Source of the DNA: Clusia tigrina
Lineage: Eukaryota; Arthropoda; Insecta; Diptera; Clusiidae
Direction of reading: 5' to 3'
DNA: 64,000 bases
NCBI GenBank assembly: GCA_920105625.2
Contig: OV050030.1
Span: 213,202,325-213,266,324 of the forward strand
Shown here: one piece after another, positions 13,193 through 25,390 of the stretch
How the letters are laid out: each line of letters starts with the position of its first letter
How positions within the stretch are numbered: position 1 is the stretch's first letter
The notes under the pieces: model-generated
Database searches by the model: none
What the model saw: the letters and a program-made list of their open reading frames with translations, nothing else
Told to the model about the DNA's origin: nothing
Made by a program: the position numbers and the translations under genes

Positions 13193-15142
13193 CTCATAGC
13201 TATGCCACCCTTGAGTCCCAAATCAACCACTGCTAAAACTTCAAATGGCTCTAACGGTGCGTCCTACACCTATCAAAGTTTGCAACAATCAAATGCTTGT
13301 AACTTTTTACGGGAGCGTCATAAAACCTTGAAATTTTGCGACAATAAAGTACTCGAGCGTCATCAATTTAAGCTATCGCTCATAGCTATGCTACTTTTGA
13401 GTCCCAAATCAAACACGTATAAAACTTCAAATGGCCCTAACTTCTATACGGTGCGTCCTATACCCATCAAAGTTTGTAACAATCAAATGTTTGTAACTTT
13501 TTACTGGAGCGTCATAATATCTTGAAATTTTGTGCCAATAAAGTTCTCGAGCCTCTTGTCTATTTAAGCTATCACTCATTGCTATGCTACCCTTGAGTCC
13601 CAAATCAAACACTGATAAAACTTCAAATCGCCCTAACATCTATACGGTGCATCCTACACCTATTAAAGTTTTCAACATTCAAATGCTTGTAACTTCTTAC
13701 TGGAGAGTCATAAAACCTTGAAATTTTGCGACAATAAAGTACTCGAGCGTCATCAATTTAAGCTATCGCTCATAGCTATGCTACCCTTGAGTCCCAAATG
13801 AAACACTGATAAAACTTCAAATGGCCCTAACTTCTATACGGTGCATCCTACACCTATCAAAGATTTCAACATTCAAATGCTTTCAACTTCTTACTGGAGA
13901 GTCATAAAATTTTGAAATTTTGTGACAATAAAGTACTCGAGCCCTCTTGTAAAGTTAAGCCATCGCTCATAGCTAAGCCACCCTTGAGTCCCAAATCAAC
14001 CACTGCTAAAACTTCAAATGGCTCTAACTTTGTTGCAAACTTTGATAGGTGCGTCCTACACCTATCAAAGTTTGCAACAATCAAATGCTTGTAACTTTTT
14101 ACTGGAGCGTCATAAAACCTTGAAATTTTGCGACAATAAAGTACTCGAGCGTCATCAATTTAAGCTATCGCTCATAGCTATGCTACTTTTGAGTCCCAAA
14201 TCAAACACGTATAAAACTTCAAATGGCCCTAACTGCTATACGGTGCGTCCTATACCCATCAAAGTTTGTAACAATCAAATGTTTGTAACTTTTTACTGGA
14301 GCGTCATAAAATCTGGAAATTTTGTGACAATAAAGTACACGAGCCTCTTATCAATTTAATCTATCGCTCATAGCTATGCTACCTTTGAGTCCCAAATCAA
14401 ACACGTATAAAACTTCAAATGGCCCTAACTTCTATACGGTGCGTCCTATACCCATCAAAGTTTGTAACAATCAAATGTTTGTAACTTTTTACTGGAGCGT
14501 CATAAAATCTTGAAATTTTGTCACAATAAAGAACTCGAGCCTCTTATCAATTTAAGCTATCGCTCATAGCTATGCTACCCTTGAGTCCCAAATCAAACAC
14601 TGATAAAACTTCAAATGGCCCTAGCGTCTATACGGTGCATCCTACACCTGTCAAAGTTTTCAACATTCAAATGCTTGTAACTTCTTACTGGAGAGTCATA
14701 AAATCTTGAAATTTTGTGACAATTAAGTACTCGAGCCTCTTGTAAAGTTAAGCAATCGCTCATAGCTATACTACCCTTGAGTCCCAAATCAACCACTGCT
14801 AAAACTTCAAATGGCCCTAGCGGTGCGTCATATACCTATCAAACTTTGCAACAATCAAGTGCTTGTAACTTTTTACGGGAGCGTCATAAAACCTTGAAAT
14901 TTTGTGACAATAAAGTACTCGAGCGTCTTATCAATTTAAGCTATCGCTCATAGCTATGCTACCCTTGAGTCCCAAATCAAACACTGATTAAACTTCAAAT
15001 GGCCCTAACTTCTATACGGTGCGTCCTATACCCATCAAAGTTTGTAACAATCAAATGTTTGCAACTTTTTACTGGAGAGTCATAAAATCTTGAAATTTTG
15101 TGACAATAAAGTACTCGAGCCTCTTGTCTATTTAAGCTATCA
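13193..15142. repeat. 1,950-bp multi-monomer repeat, copy 1
   Basis: A ten-monomer segment repeated directly downstream at an offset of exactly 1,950 bp. It contains distinctive monomers with a 2-bp deletion ('cgagcgtcatcaattt' instead of 'cgagcgtcttatcaattt') and the perfect hairpin insertion at 14,030-14,080. By eye I found about five substitutions between the two copies (for example near 13,543, 14,097, 14,234, 14,956 and 15,078), so the duplication is very recent. Breakpoints are known only to within a few bases because the surrounding monomers are alike. Confidence 0.92.
14030..14080. repeat. Perfect 22-bp inverted repeat with 7-nt loop inside a monomer
   Basis: Arms are 14,030-14,051 and 14,059-14,080, fully complementary, around the loop CGTCCTA. 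The right arm is normal C-type monomer sequence. The left arm results from about 19 extra bases between 'ctaac' and 'ggtgcg' that copy the downstream segment in reverse complement. Templated insertion by strand switching during replication is the simplest explanation. Confidence 0.95.
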
Positions 15143-17092
15143 CTCATAGCTATGCCACCCTTGAGTCCCAAATCAACCACTGCTAAAACTTCAAATGGCT
15201 CTAACGGTGCGTCCTACACCTATCAAAGTTTGCAACAATCAAATGCTTGTAACTTTTTACGGGAGCGTCATAAAACCTTGAAATTTTGCGACAATAAAGT
15301 ACTCGAGCGTCATCAATTTAAGCTATCGCTCATAGCTATGCTACTTTTGAGTCCCAAATCAAACACGTATAAAACTTCAAATGGCCCTAACTTCTATACG
15401 GTGCGTCCTATACCCATCAAAGTTTGTAACAATCAAATGTTTGTAACTTTTTACTGGAGCGTCATAATATCTTGAAATTTTGTGCCAATAAAGTACTCGA
15501 GCCTCTTGTCTATTTAAGCTATCACTCATTGCTATGCTACCCTTGAGTCCCAAATCAAACACTGATAAAACTTCAAATCGCCCTAACATCTATACGGTGC
15601 ATCCTACACCTATTAAAGTTTTCAACATTCAAATGCTTGTAACTTCTTACTGGAGAGTCATAAAACCTTGAAATTTTGCGACAATAAAGTACTCGAGCGT
15701 CATCAATTTAAGCTATCGCTCATAGCTATGCTACCCTTGAGTCCCAAATGAAACACTGATAAAACTTCAAATGGCCCTAACTTCTATACGGTGCATCCTA
15801 CACCTATCAAAGATTTCAACATTCAAATGCTTTCAACTTCTTACTGGAGAGTCATAAAATTTTGAAATTTTGTGACAATAAAGTACTCGAGCCCTCTTGT
15901 AAAGTTAAGCCATCGCTCATAGCTAAGCCACCCTTGAGTCCCAAATCAACCACTGCTAAAACTTCAAATGGCTCTAACTTTGTTGCAAACTTTGATAGGT
16001 GCGTCCTACACCTATCAAAGTTTGCAACAATCAAATGCTTGTAACTTTTTACGGGAGCGTCATAAAACCTTGAAATTTTGCGACAATAAAGTACTCGAGC
16101 GTCATCAATTTAAGCTATCGCTCATAGCTATGCTACTTTTGAGTCCCAAATCAAACACGTATAAAACTTCAAATGGCCCTAACTTCTATACGGTGCGTCC
16201 TATACCCATCAAAGTTTGTAACAATCAAATGTTTGTAACTTTTTACTGGAGCGTCATAAAATCTGGAAATTTTGTGACAATAAAGTACACGAGCCTCTTA
16301 TCAATTTAATCTATCGCTCATAGCTATGCTACCTTTGAGTCCCAAATCAAACACGTATAAAACTTCAAATGGCCCTAACTTCTATACGGTGCGTCCTATA
16401 CCCATCAAAGTTTGTAACAATCAAATGTTTGTAACTTTTTACTGGAGCGTCATAAAATCTTGAAATTTTGTCACAATAAAGAACTCGAGCCTCTTATCAA
16501 TTTAAGCTATCGCTCATAGCTATGCTACCCTTGAGTCCCAAATCAAACACTGATAAAACTTCAAATGGCCCTAGCGTCTATACGGTGCATCCTACACCTG
16601 TCAAAGTTTTCAACATTCAAATGCTTGTAACTTCTTACTGGAGAGTCATAAAATCTTGAAATTTTGTGACAATTAAGTACTCGAGCCTCTTGTAAAGTTA
16701 AGCAATCGCTCATAGCTATACTACCCTTGAGTCCCAAATCAACCACTGCTAAAACTTCAAATGGCCCTAGCGGTGCGTCATATACCTATCAAACTTTGCA
16801 ACAATCAAGTGCTTGTAACTTTTTACGGGAGCGTCATAAAACCTTGAAATTTTGTGACAATAAAGTACTCGAGCGTCTTATCAATTTAAGCTATCACTCA
16901 TAGCTATGCTACCCTTGAGTCCCAAATCAAACACTGATTAAACTTCAAATGGCCCTAACTTCTATACGGTGCGTCCTATACCCATCAAAGTTTGTAACAA
17001 TCAAATGTTTGCAACTTTTTACTGGAGCGTCATAAAATCTTGAAATTTTGTGACAATAAAGTACTCGAGCCTCTTGTCTATTTAAGCTATCA
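15143..17092. repeat. 1,950-bp multi-monomer repeat, copy 2
   Basis: Near-identical tandem copy of 13,193-15,142, including the hairpin insertion at 15,980-16,030 and the 2-bp-deleted 'cgtcatcaattt' monomers. The sequence leaves the match near 17,093, where an A-B-C arrangement resembling 10,331-11,300 (offset 6,614 bp) takes over. Confidence 0.92.
15980..16030. repeat. Second copy of the 22-bp perfect inverted repeat
   Basis: Arms at 15,980-16,001 and 16,009-16,030 are identical to those at 14,030-14,080, exactly 1,950 bp downstream. The hairpin therefore arose before the 1,950-bp duplication and was copied with it. No mismatch in the arms was seen. Confidence 0.95.
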
Positions 17093-19802
17093 CTCATAGC
17101 TATACCACCCTTGAGTCCCAAATCAAACACTGATAAAACTTCAAATGGCCCTAACTTCTATATGGTGCATCCTACACCTATCAAAGTTTTCAACATTCAA
17201 ATGCTTGTAACTTCTTACTGGAGAGTCATAAAATCTTGAAATTTTGTGACAATAGAGTTCTCGAGCCTCTTGTAAAGTTAAGCAATCGCTCATAGCTATG
17301 CTACCCTTGAGTCCCAAATCAACCACTGCTAAAACTTCAAATGGCCCTAACGGTGCATCATATACCTATCAAAGTTTGCAACAATCAAATGCTTGTAACT
17401 TTTTACGGAAGCGTCATAAAATCTTGAATTTTTGTGACAATAAAGTACTCGACCCTCCTATCAATTTAGGCTATCGCTCATAGCTATGCTACCTTTGAGT
17501 CCCAAATCAAATACTGATAAAACTGCAAATGGCCCTAACTTCTATACGGTGCGTCCTATACCCATCAAAGTTGATAACAATCAAATGTTTGTAACTTTTT
17601 ACTGGACCATCCTAAAATCTTGAAATTTTGTGACAATAAAGTACTCGAGCCTCTTGTCTATTAAAGCTATCACTCATAGCTATGCTACCCTTGAGTCCCA
17701 AATCAACCACTGCTAGAACTTCACATGGCCCTAACGGTGCGTCCTACACCTATCAAAGTTTGTAACTTTTTACTGGAGCGTCATAAAACCTTGAAATTTG
17801 GTGTCAATAAAGTACTCGAGCCTCTTATCAATTTAAGCTATCGCTCATAACTATGCTACCCTTGAGTCCCAAATCAAACACGTATAAAACTTCAAATGGC
17901 CCTAACTTCTATAACGTGCGTCCCACACATATCAAAGTCTGCAACAATCAATTGCTTGCAACTTTTTACGGCAGCGTCATAAAATCTTGAAATTATGTAA
18001 CTATAAAGTACTCGAGCCTCTTATCAATTTAAGCTATCGCTCATAGCTATGCTACCCTTGAGTCCCAAACCATAACACTGATAAAACTTCAAATGGCCCT
18101 AACTTCTATACGGTGCGTCCTATACCCATCAAAGTTTGTAGCAATCAAATGTTTGTAACTTTTTACTGGAGCGTCATAAAATCTTGAAATTTTGTGACAA
18201 TTAAGTACTCGAGCCTCTTGTAAAGTTAAGCAATCGCTCATAGCTATACTACCCTTGAGTCCCAAATCAACCACTGCTAAAACTTCAAATGGCCCTAGCG
18301 GTGCGTCATATACCTATTAAACTTTGCAACAATCAATTGCTTGTAACTTTTTACGGGAGCGTCATAAAACCTTGAAATTTTGCGGCAATAAAGTACTTGA
18401 GCGTCTTATCAATTTAAGCTATCGCTCATAGCTATGCTACTTTTGAGTCCCAAATCAAACACTGATAAAACTTCAAATGGACCTAACTTTTATACGGTGC
18501 GTCCTATACCCATCAAAGTTTGTAACAATCAAGTGTTTGTAACTATTTACTGGCGCGTCATAAAATCTTGAAATTTTGTGACAATAAAGTGCTCGAGCCT
18601 CTTATCAATTTAAGCTATCGCTCATAGCTATGCTACCCTTGAGTCCCAAATCAAACAAGTATAAAACTTCAAATGGCCCTAACTTCTATACGGTGCATCC
18701 CACACCTATCATAGCCTGCAACATTCAATTGCTTGCAACTTTTTACGGGAGAGTCATAAAATCTTGAAATTTTGTGACAATAAAGTACTCGAGCCCTCTT
18801 GTAAAGTTAAGCAATCGCTCATAGCTATGCCACCCTTGAGTCCCAAATCAACCACTGCTAAAACTTCAAATGGCTCTAACGGTGCGTCCTACACCTATCA
18901 AAATTTGCAACAATCAAATGCTTGTAACTTTTTACTGGAGCGTCATAAAACCTTGAAATTTGGTGTCAATAAAGTACTCGAGCCTCTTGTAAAGTTAAGC
19001 AATCGCTCATAGCTATGCCACCCTTGAGTCCCAAATCAAACACTGATAAAACTTCAAATGGCCCTAACGGTGCGTCATATTCCTATCAAAGTCTGCAAAA
19101 ATCAAGTGCTTGTAACTTTTTACAGGAGCGTCATAAAATCTGGAAATTTTGTGAGAATAAAGTACTCGAGCCTGTTATCAATTTAAGCTATCGCTCATAG
19201 CTATGCCACCCTTGAGTCCCAAATCAACCACTGCTAAAGCTTCAAATGGCTCTAACGGTGCGTCCTACACCTATCAAAGTTTGCAACAATCAAATGCTTG
19301 TAACTTTTTACTGGAGCTTCATAAAACCTTGAAATTTGGTGTCAATAAAGTTCTCGAGCCTCTTATAAATTCAAGCTATCGCTCATAGCTATGCTACCCT
19401 TGATCCCCAAATCAAACACTGATAAAACTTCAAATGGCCCTAACTTCTATACGGTGCGTCCTATACCCACCAAAGTTTGCAACAATCAAATGCTTGTAAC
19501 TTTTTACTGGAGCTTAATAAAATCTTGAAATTTTGTGACAATAAAGTACTCGAGCCTCTTATCAATTTAAGCTATCGCTCATAGGTATGCTACCCTTGAG
19601 TCCGAAATCAAACACGTATAAAACTTCAAAGGGCCCTAACTTCTATACGGTGCGTCCTATACCCATCAAAGTTTGTAACAATAAAATGTTTGTAACTTTT
19701 TACTGGAGCGTCATAAAATCTTGAAATTTTGTGACAATAAAGTACTCGAGCCTCTTGTAAAGTTAAGCAATCGCTCATAGCTATGCCACCCTTGAGTCCC
19801 AA
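17093..19802. repeat. Satellite block including a second A-B-C stretch
   Basis: About 14 monomers. The first few match 10,331-11,300 at an offset of 6,614 bp, including the rare 'ctcgaccctc' and 'actgcaaatggcc' variants. Near 17,758 one monomer carries the 17-bp slippage deletion. At 19,015-19,200 the first C monomer with 'ctggaaattttgtgagaataaag' appears; this form becomes frequent to the right. Confidence 0.85.
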
Positions 19803-20340
19803 ATCAAACACTGATGAAACTTCAAATGGCCCTAACTTCTATACGGTGCGTCCTATACCTATCAAAGTTTCCAACAATCAAATGCTTGTAACTTTTTACT
19901 GGAGCTTAATAAAATCTTGAAATTTTGTGACAATAAAGTACTCGAGCCTCTTATCAATTTAAGCTATCGCTCATAGCTATGCTACCCTTGAGGCCCAAAT
20001 CAAACACTGATAAATCCTCAAGTGGCCCTAACTTCTATACGGTGCGTCCTATACCCATCAAAGTTTGTAACAATCAAATGTTTGTAACGTTTTACTGGAG
20101 CGTCATAAAATCTTGAAATTTTGTGACAATAAAGTACTCGAGCCTCTTGTCAATTTAAGCTAAAACTCATAGCTATGCCACCCTTGAGTCCCAAATCAAA
20201 CACTGATAAAACTTCAAATGGCCCTAACGGTGCGACATATTCCTATCAAAGTTTGCAACAATCAAGTGCTTGTAACTTTTTACTGGAGCGTCATAAAATC
20301 TGGAAATTTTGTGAGAATAAAGTACTCGAGCCTCTTATCA
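19803..20340. repeat. 538-bp tandem duplication, copy 1
   Basis: Three monomers' worth of sequence, less about 42 bp, repeated immediately downstream at an offset of 538 bp. Diagnostic shared changes are 'cttgaggcccaaatc' and 'ataaatcctcaagtggcc'. The copy ends at 'gagcctcttatca'. Confidence 0.92.
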
Positions 20341-20878
20341 ATCAAACACTGATAAAACTTCAAATGGCCCTAACTTCTATACGGTGCGTCCTATACCTAT
20401 CAAAGTTTCCAACAATCAAATGCTTGTAACTTTTTACTGGAGCTTAATAAAATCTTGAAATTTTGTGACAATAAAGTACTCGAGCCTCTTATCAATTTAA
20501 GCTATCGCTCATAGCTATGCTACCCTTGAGGCCCAAATCAAACACTGATAAATCCTCAAGTGGCCCTAACTTCTATACGGTGCGTCCTATACCCATCAAA
20601 GTTTGTAACAATCAAATGTTTGTAACTTTTTACTGGAGCGTCATAAAATCTTGAAATTTTGTGACAATAAAGTTCTCGAGCCTCTTGTCAATTTAAGCTA
20701 AAACTCATAGCTATGCTACCCTTGAGTCCCAAATCAAACACTGATAAAACTTCAAATGGCCCTAACGGTGCGTCATATACCTATCAAAGTTTGCAACAAT
20801 CAGGTACTTGTAACTTTTTACTGGAGCGTCATAAAATCTGGAAATTTTGTGAGAATAAAGTACTCGAGCCTCTTATCA
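20341..20878. repeat. 538-bp tandem duplication, copy 2
   Basis: Starts with 'atcaaacactgataaaac', joined directly to 'cctcttatca'. The join skips 'atttaagc' through 'gagtcccaa' and so produces a shortened monomer. ATCA occurs at both parental ends, so the exchange used a 4-bp microhomology. Confidence 0.92.
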
Positions 20879-23800
20879 ATTTAAGCTATCGCTCATAGCT
20901 ATGCTACCCTTGAGCCCCAAATCAAACACGTAAAACACTTCAAATGGCCCTAACTTCTATACGGTGCGTCCCACACCTATCAAAGTTTGCAACAATCAAT
21001 TGCTTGCAACTTTTTACGAGAGCGTCATAAAACCTTGAAATTTTGTGACAAGAAAGTACTCGAGCCTCTTATCAAGTTAAGCTATCGCTCATAGCTATAC
21101 TACCCTTGAGTCCCAAATCACACACTGATAAAACTTCAAATGGCCCTAATTTATATACGGTGCGTTCTATACACATCAAAGTTTTCAACATTCAAATGCT
21201 TGTAACTTCTTACTGGAGAGTCATAAAATCTTGAAATTTTGTGACAATTAAGTACTCGAGCCTCTTGTAAAGTTAAGCAATCGCTCATAGCTATACTACC
21301 CTTGAGTCCCAAATCAACCACTGCTAAAACTTCAAATGGCCCTAGCGGTGCGTCATATACCTATCAAACTCTGCAACAATCAAGTGCTTGTAACTTTTTA
21401 CGGGAGCGTCATAAAACCTTGAAATTTTGCGACAATAAAGTACTCGAGCGTCTTATCAATTTAAGCTATCGCTCATAGCTATGCTACTTTTGAGTCCCAA
21501 ATCAAACACTGATAAAACTTCAAATGGACCTAACTTCTATACGGTGCGTCCTATACCCATCAAAGTTTGTAACAATCAAGTGTTTGTAACTTTTTACTGG
21601 CGCGTCATAAAATCTTGAAATTTTGTGACAATAAAGTACTCGAGCCTCTTATCAATTTAAGCTATCGCTCAAAGCTATGCTACCCTTGAGTCCCAAATCG
21701 AACACTGATAAAACATCAAATGACCCTAATTTCTATACGGTGCGTCCTATTTCCATCAAAGTTTGTAACAATCAAATGTTTGTAACTTTTTACTGGAGCG
21801 TCATAAAATTTTGAAATTTTGTGACAATAAAGTACTCGAGCCTCTTGTCTATTTAAGCTATCACTCATAGCTATGCTACCCTTGAGTCCCAAATCAAACA
21901 CTGAGAAAACTTCAAATGGCCCTAACTTCTATACGGTGCATCCTAAACCTATCAAAGTTTTCAACATTCAAATGCTTGTAACTTCTTACTGGAGAGGCAT
22001 AAAATCTTGAAATTTTGAGTCAATAAAGTACTCGAGCCTCTTGTCAATTTAAGCTATCCTCATAGCTATGCTACCCTTGAGTCCCAAATCAAACACTGAT
22101 AAAACTTCAAATGGCCCTAATTTATATACGGTGCGTCCTATACCCATCAAAGTTTGTAACAATCAAATGTTTGTAACTTTTTGCTGGAGCGTCATAAAAT
22201 CTTGAAATTTTGAGTCAATAAAGTACTCGAGCCTCTGGTCAATTTAAGCTATCGCTCATAGCTATGCTACCCTTGAGTCCCAAATCAAACACTGATAAAA
22301 ATTCAAATGGCCCTAATTTCTATACGGTGCGTCCTATACCTATAAAAGTTTGTAACAATCAAATGCTTGTAACTTTTTCCTGGAGCGTCATAAAATCTTG
22401 AAATTTTGAGTCAATAAAGTACTCGAGCCTCTTGTCAATTTAAGCTATCCTCATAGCTATGCTACCCTTGAGTCCCAAATCAAACACTGATAAAACTTCA
22501 AAGGGCCCGAACTTCTATACGGTGCGTCCTATACCTATCAAAGTTTCCAACAATCAAATGCTTGTAACTTTTTACTGGAGCTTAATAGATTCTTGAAATT
22601 TTGTGACAATAAAGTACTCGAGCCTCTTATCAATTTAAGCTATCGCTCATAGTTATGCTACCCTTGAGTCCCAAATCAAACACAGATAAAATTTCAAATG
22701 GCCCTAACTTCTATACGTTGCGTCCTATACCTATCAAGGTTTGTAACAATCAAATGCTTGTAAATTTTTACTGGAGCGTCATAAAATCTTGAAATTTTGT
22801 GACAATAAAGTACTCGAGCCTCTTGTAAAGTTCAGCAATCGCTCATAGCTATGCCACCCTTGAGTCCCAAATCAAACACTGATAAAACTTCAAATGGCCC
22901 TAACTTCTATACGGTGCGTCCTATACCAGTCAAAGTGTGTAACTATCAAATGTTTGTGACTTTTTACTGGAGCGTCATAAAATCTTGAAATTTTGTGTTA
23001 ATAAAGTACTCGAGCCTCTTGTCAATTTAAGCTATCACTCATAGCTATGCTACCCTTGAGTCCCAAATCAAACACGCATAAAACTTCAAATGGCCCTAAC
23101 TTCTATGCGGTGCGTCCCACACCTATAAAAGTTTGCAACAATCAATTGCTTGCAACTTTTTACGGGAGCGTCATAAAATCTTGAAATTTTGTAACAATAA
23201 AGTAGTCGAGCCTCTTATCAATTTAAGCTATCGCTCATAGCTATGCTACCCTTGAGTCCCAAATCAAACACTGATAAAGCTTCAAATGGCCCTAACATCT
23301 ATACGGTGCGTTCTATACCCATCAAAGTTTGTAACAATCAAATGTTTGTAACTTTTTACTGGAGCGTCATAAAATCTTGAAATTTTGTGATAATAAAGTA
23401 CTCGAGCCTCTTATCAATTTAAGCTATGGCTCATAGCTATGCTATCCTTGAGTCCCAAATCAAACACGTATAAAACTTCAAATGGCCCTAACTTCTATAC
23501 GGTGCGTCCCACACCTATCAAAGTTTGCAACAATCAATTGCTTGCAACTTTTTACGGGAGCGTCATAAAATCTTGAAATTTTGTAACAATAAAGTACTCG
23601 AGCTTCTTATCAATTTAAGCTATCGCTCATAGCTTTGCTACCCTTGAGTCCCAAATCAAACACTGATAAAACTTCAAATGGCCCTAACTTCTATACGGTG
23701 CGTCCTATACCCATCAAAGTTTGTAACAATCAAATGTTTGTAACTTTTTACTGGAGCGTCATAAAATCTTGAAATTTTGTGACAATAAAGTACTCGAGCC

Positions 23801-25390
23801 TCTTGTCAATTTAAGCTATCACTCATAGCTATGCTACCCTTGAGTCCCAAATCAAACACTGATAAAACTTCAAATGGCCCTAACTTCTATACGGTGCATC
23901 CTACACCTATCAAAGTTTTCAACGTTCAAATGCTTGTAACTTCTTACTGGAGAGTCATAAAATCTTGAAATTTTGTGACAATAAAGTACTCGAGCCTCTT
24001 GTAAAGTTAAGCAATCGCTCATAGCTATGCTACCCTTGATTCACAAATCAACCACTGCTAAAACTTCAAACGGCCCTAACGGTGCGTCATATACCTATCA
24101 AAGTTTGCAACAATCAAGTGCTTGTAACTTTTTACTGGAGCGTCATAAAATCTTAAAATTTTGTGACAATAAAGTACTCGAGCCTCTTGTCAATTTAAGC
24201 TATCACTCATAGCTATGCTACCCTTGAGTCCCAAATCAAACACTGATAAAACTTCAAATGGCCCTAACGGTGCGTCATATACCTATCAAAGTTTGCAACA
24301 ATCAAGTGCTTGTAACTTTTTACTGGAGCGTCATAAAATCTGGAAATTTTGAGACAATAAAGTACTCGAGCCTCTTATCAATTTAAGCTATCGCTCATAG
24401 CTATGCTACCCTTGAGTCCCAAATCAAACACTGATAAAACTTCAAATGGCCCTAACTTCTATATGGTGCAACCTACACCTATCAAAGTTTTCAACGTTCA
24501 AATGCTTGTAACTTCTTACTGGAGAGTCATAAAATCTTGAAATTTTGTGACAATAAAGTACTCGAGCCTCTTGTAAAGTTAAGCAATCGCTCATAGCTAT
24601 GCCACCCTTGAGTCCCAAATCAAACACTGATAAAACTTCAAATGGTCCTAGCTTCGTTACGGTGCGTCCTATACCTATCAAAGTTTCCAACAATCAAATG
24701 CTTGTAACTTTTTACTGGAGCTTAATGAAATCTTGAAATTTTGTGACAATAAAGTACTCGAGCCTCTTATCAATTTAAGCTGTCGCTCATAGCTATGCTA
24801 CCCTTGAGTCCCAAATCAAACACTGATAAAACTTCAAGTGGCCCTAACTTCTATACGGTGCGTCCTATACCCATCAAATTTTGTAACAATCAAATGTTTG
24901 TAACTTTTTACTGGAGCGTCATAAAATCTTGAAACTTTGTGACAATAAAGTACTTGAGCCTCTTGTCAATTTAAGCTATCACTCATATCTATGCTACCCT
25001 TGAGTCCCAAATCAAACACTGATAAATCTTCAAATGGCCCTAACGGTGCGTCATATACCTATCAAAGTTTGCAACAATCAAGTGCTTGTAACTTTTTACT
25101 GGAGCGTCATAAAATCTGGAAATTTTGTGAGAATAAAGTATTCGAGCCTCTGATCAATTTAAGCTATCGCTCATAGCTATGCTACCCTTGAGTCCCAAAT
25201 CAAACACGTATAAAACATCAAATGGCCCTAACTTCTATACGGTGCGTCTCACACCTATCAAAGTTTGTAACAATCAATTGCTTGCAACTTTTTACGGGAG
25301 CGTCATAAAACCTTGAAATTTTGTGACAATAAAGTAGTCGAGACTCTTATCAATTTAAGCTATCGCTCATAGCTATGCTACCCTTGAGTC
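20879..25390. repeat. Satellite block, mixed classes
   Basis: About 23 monomers of A, B, C and D class, with several carrying 'ttgagtcaataaagtactc' in the tail (around 22,010, 22,210 and 22,400) and some 'ctggagcttaataaaatc' variants. No element other than satellite is visible. Confidence 0.85.

Noticed and set aside
13139..13525. Longer open frames of 107-128 codons at 13,139, 14,018, 15,152 and 15,968
   Set aside because: They arise because a 2-bp deletion ('cgtcatcaattt') joins two monomer frames by chance. The sequence is otherwise ordinary satellite and is copied with the 1,950-bp duplication.
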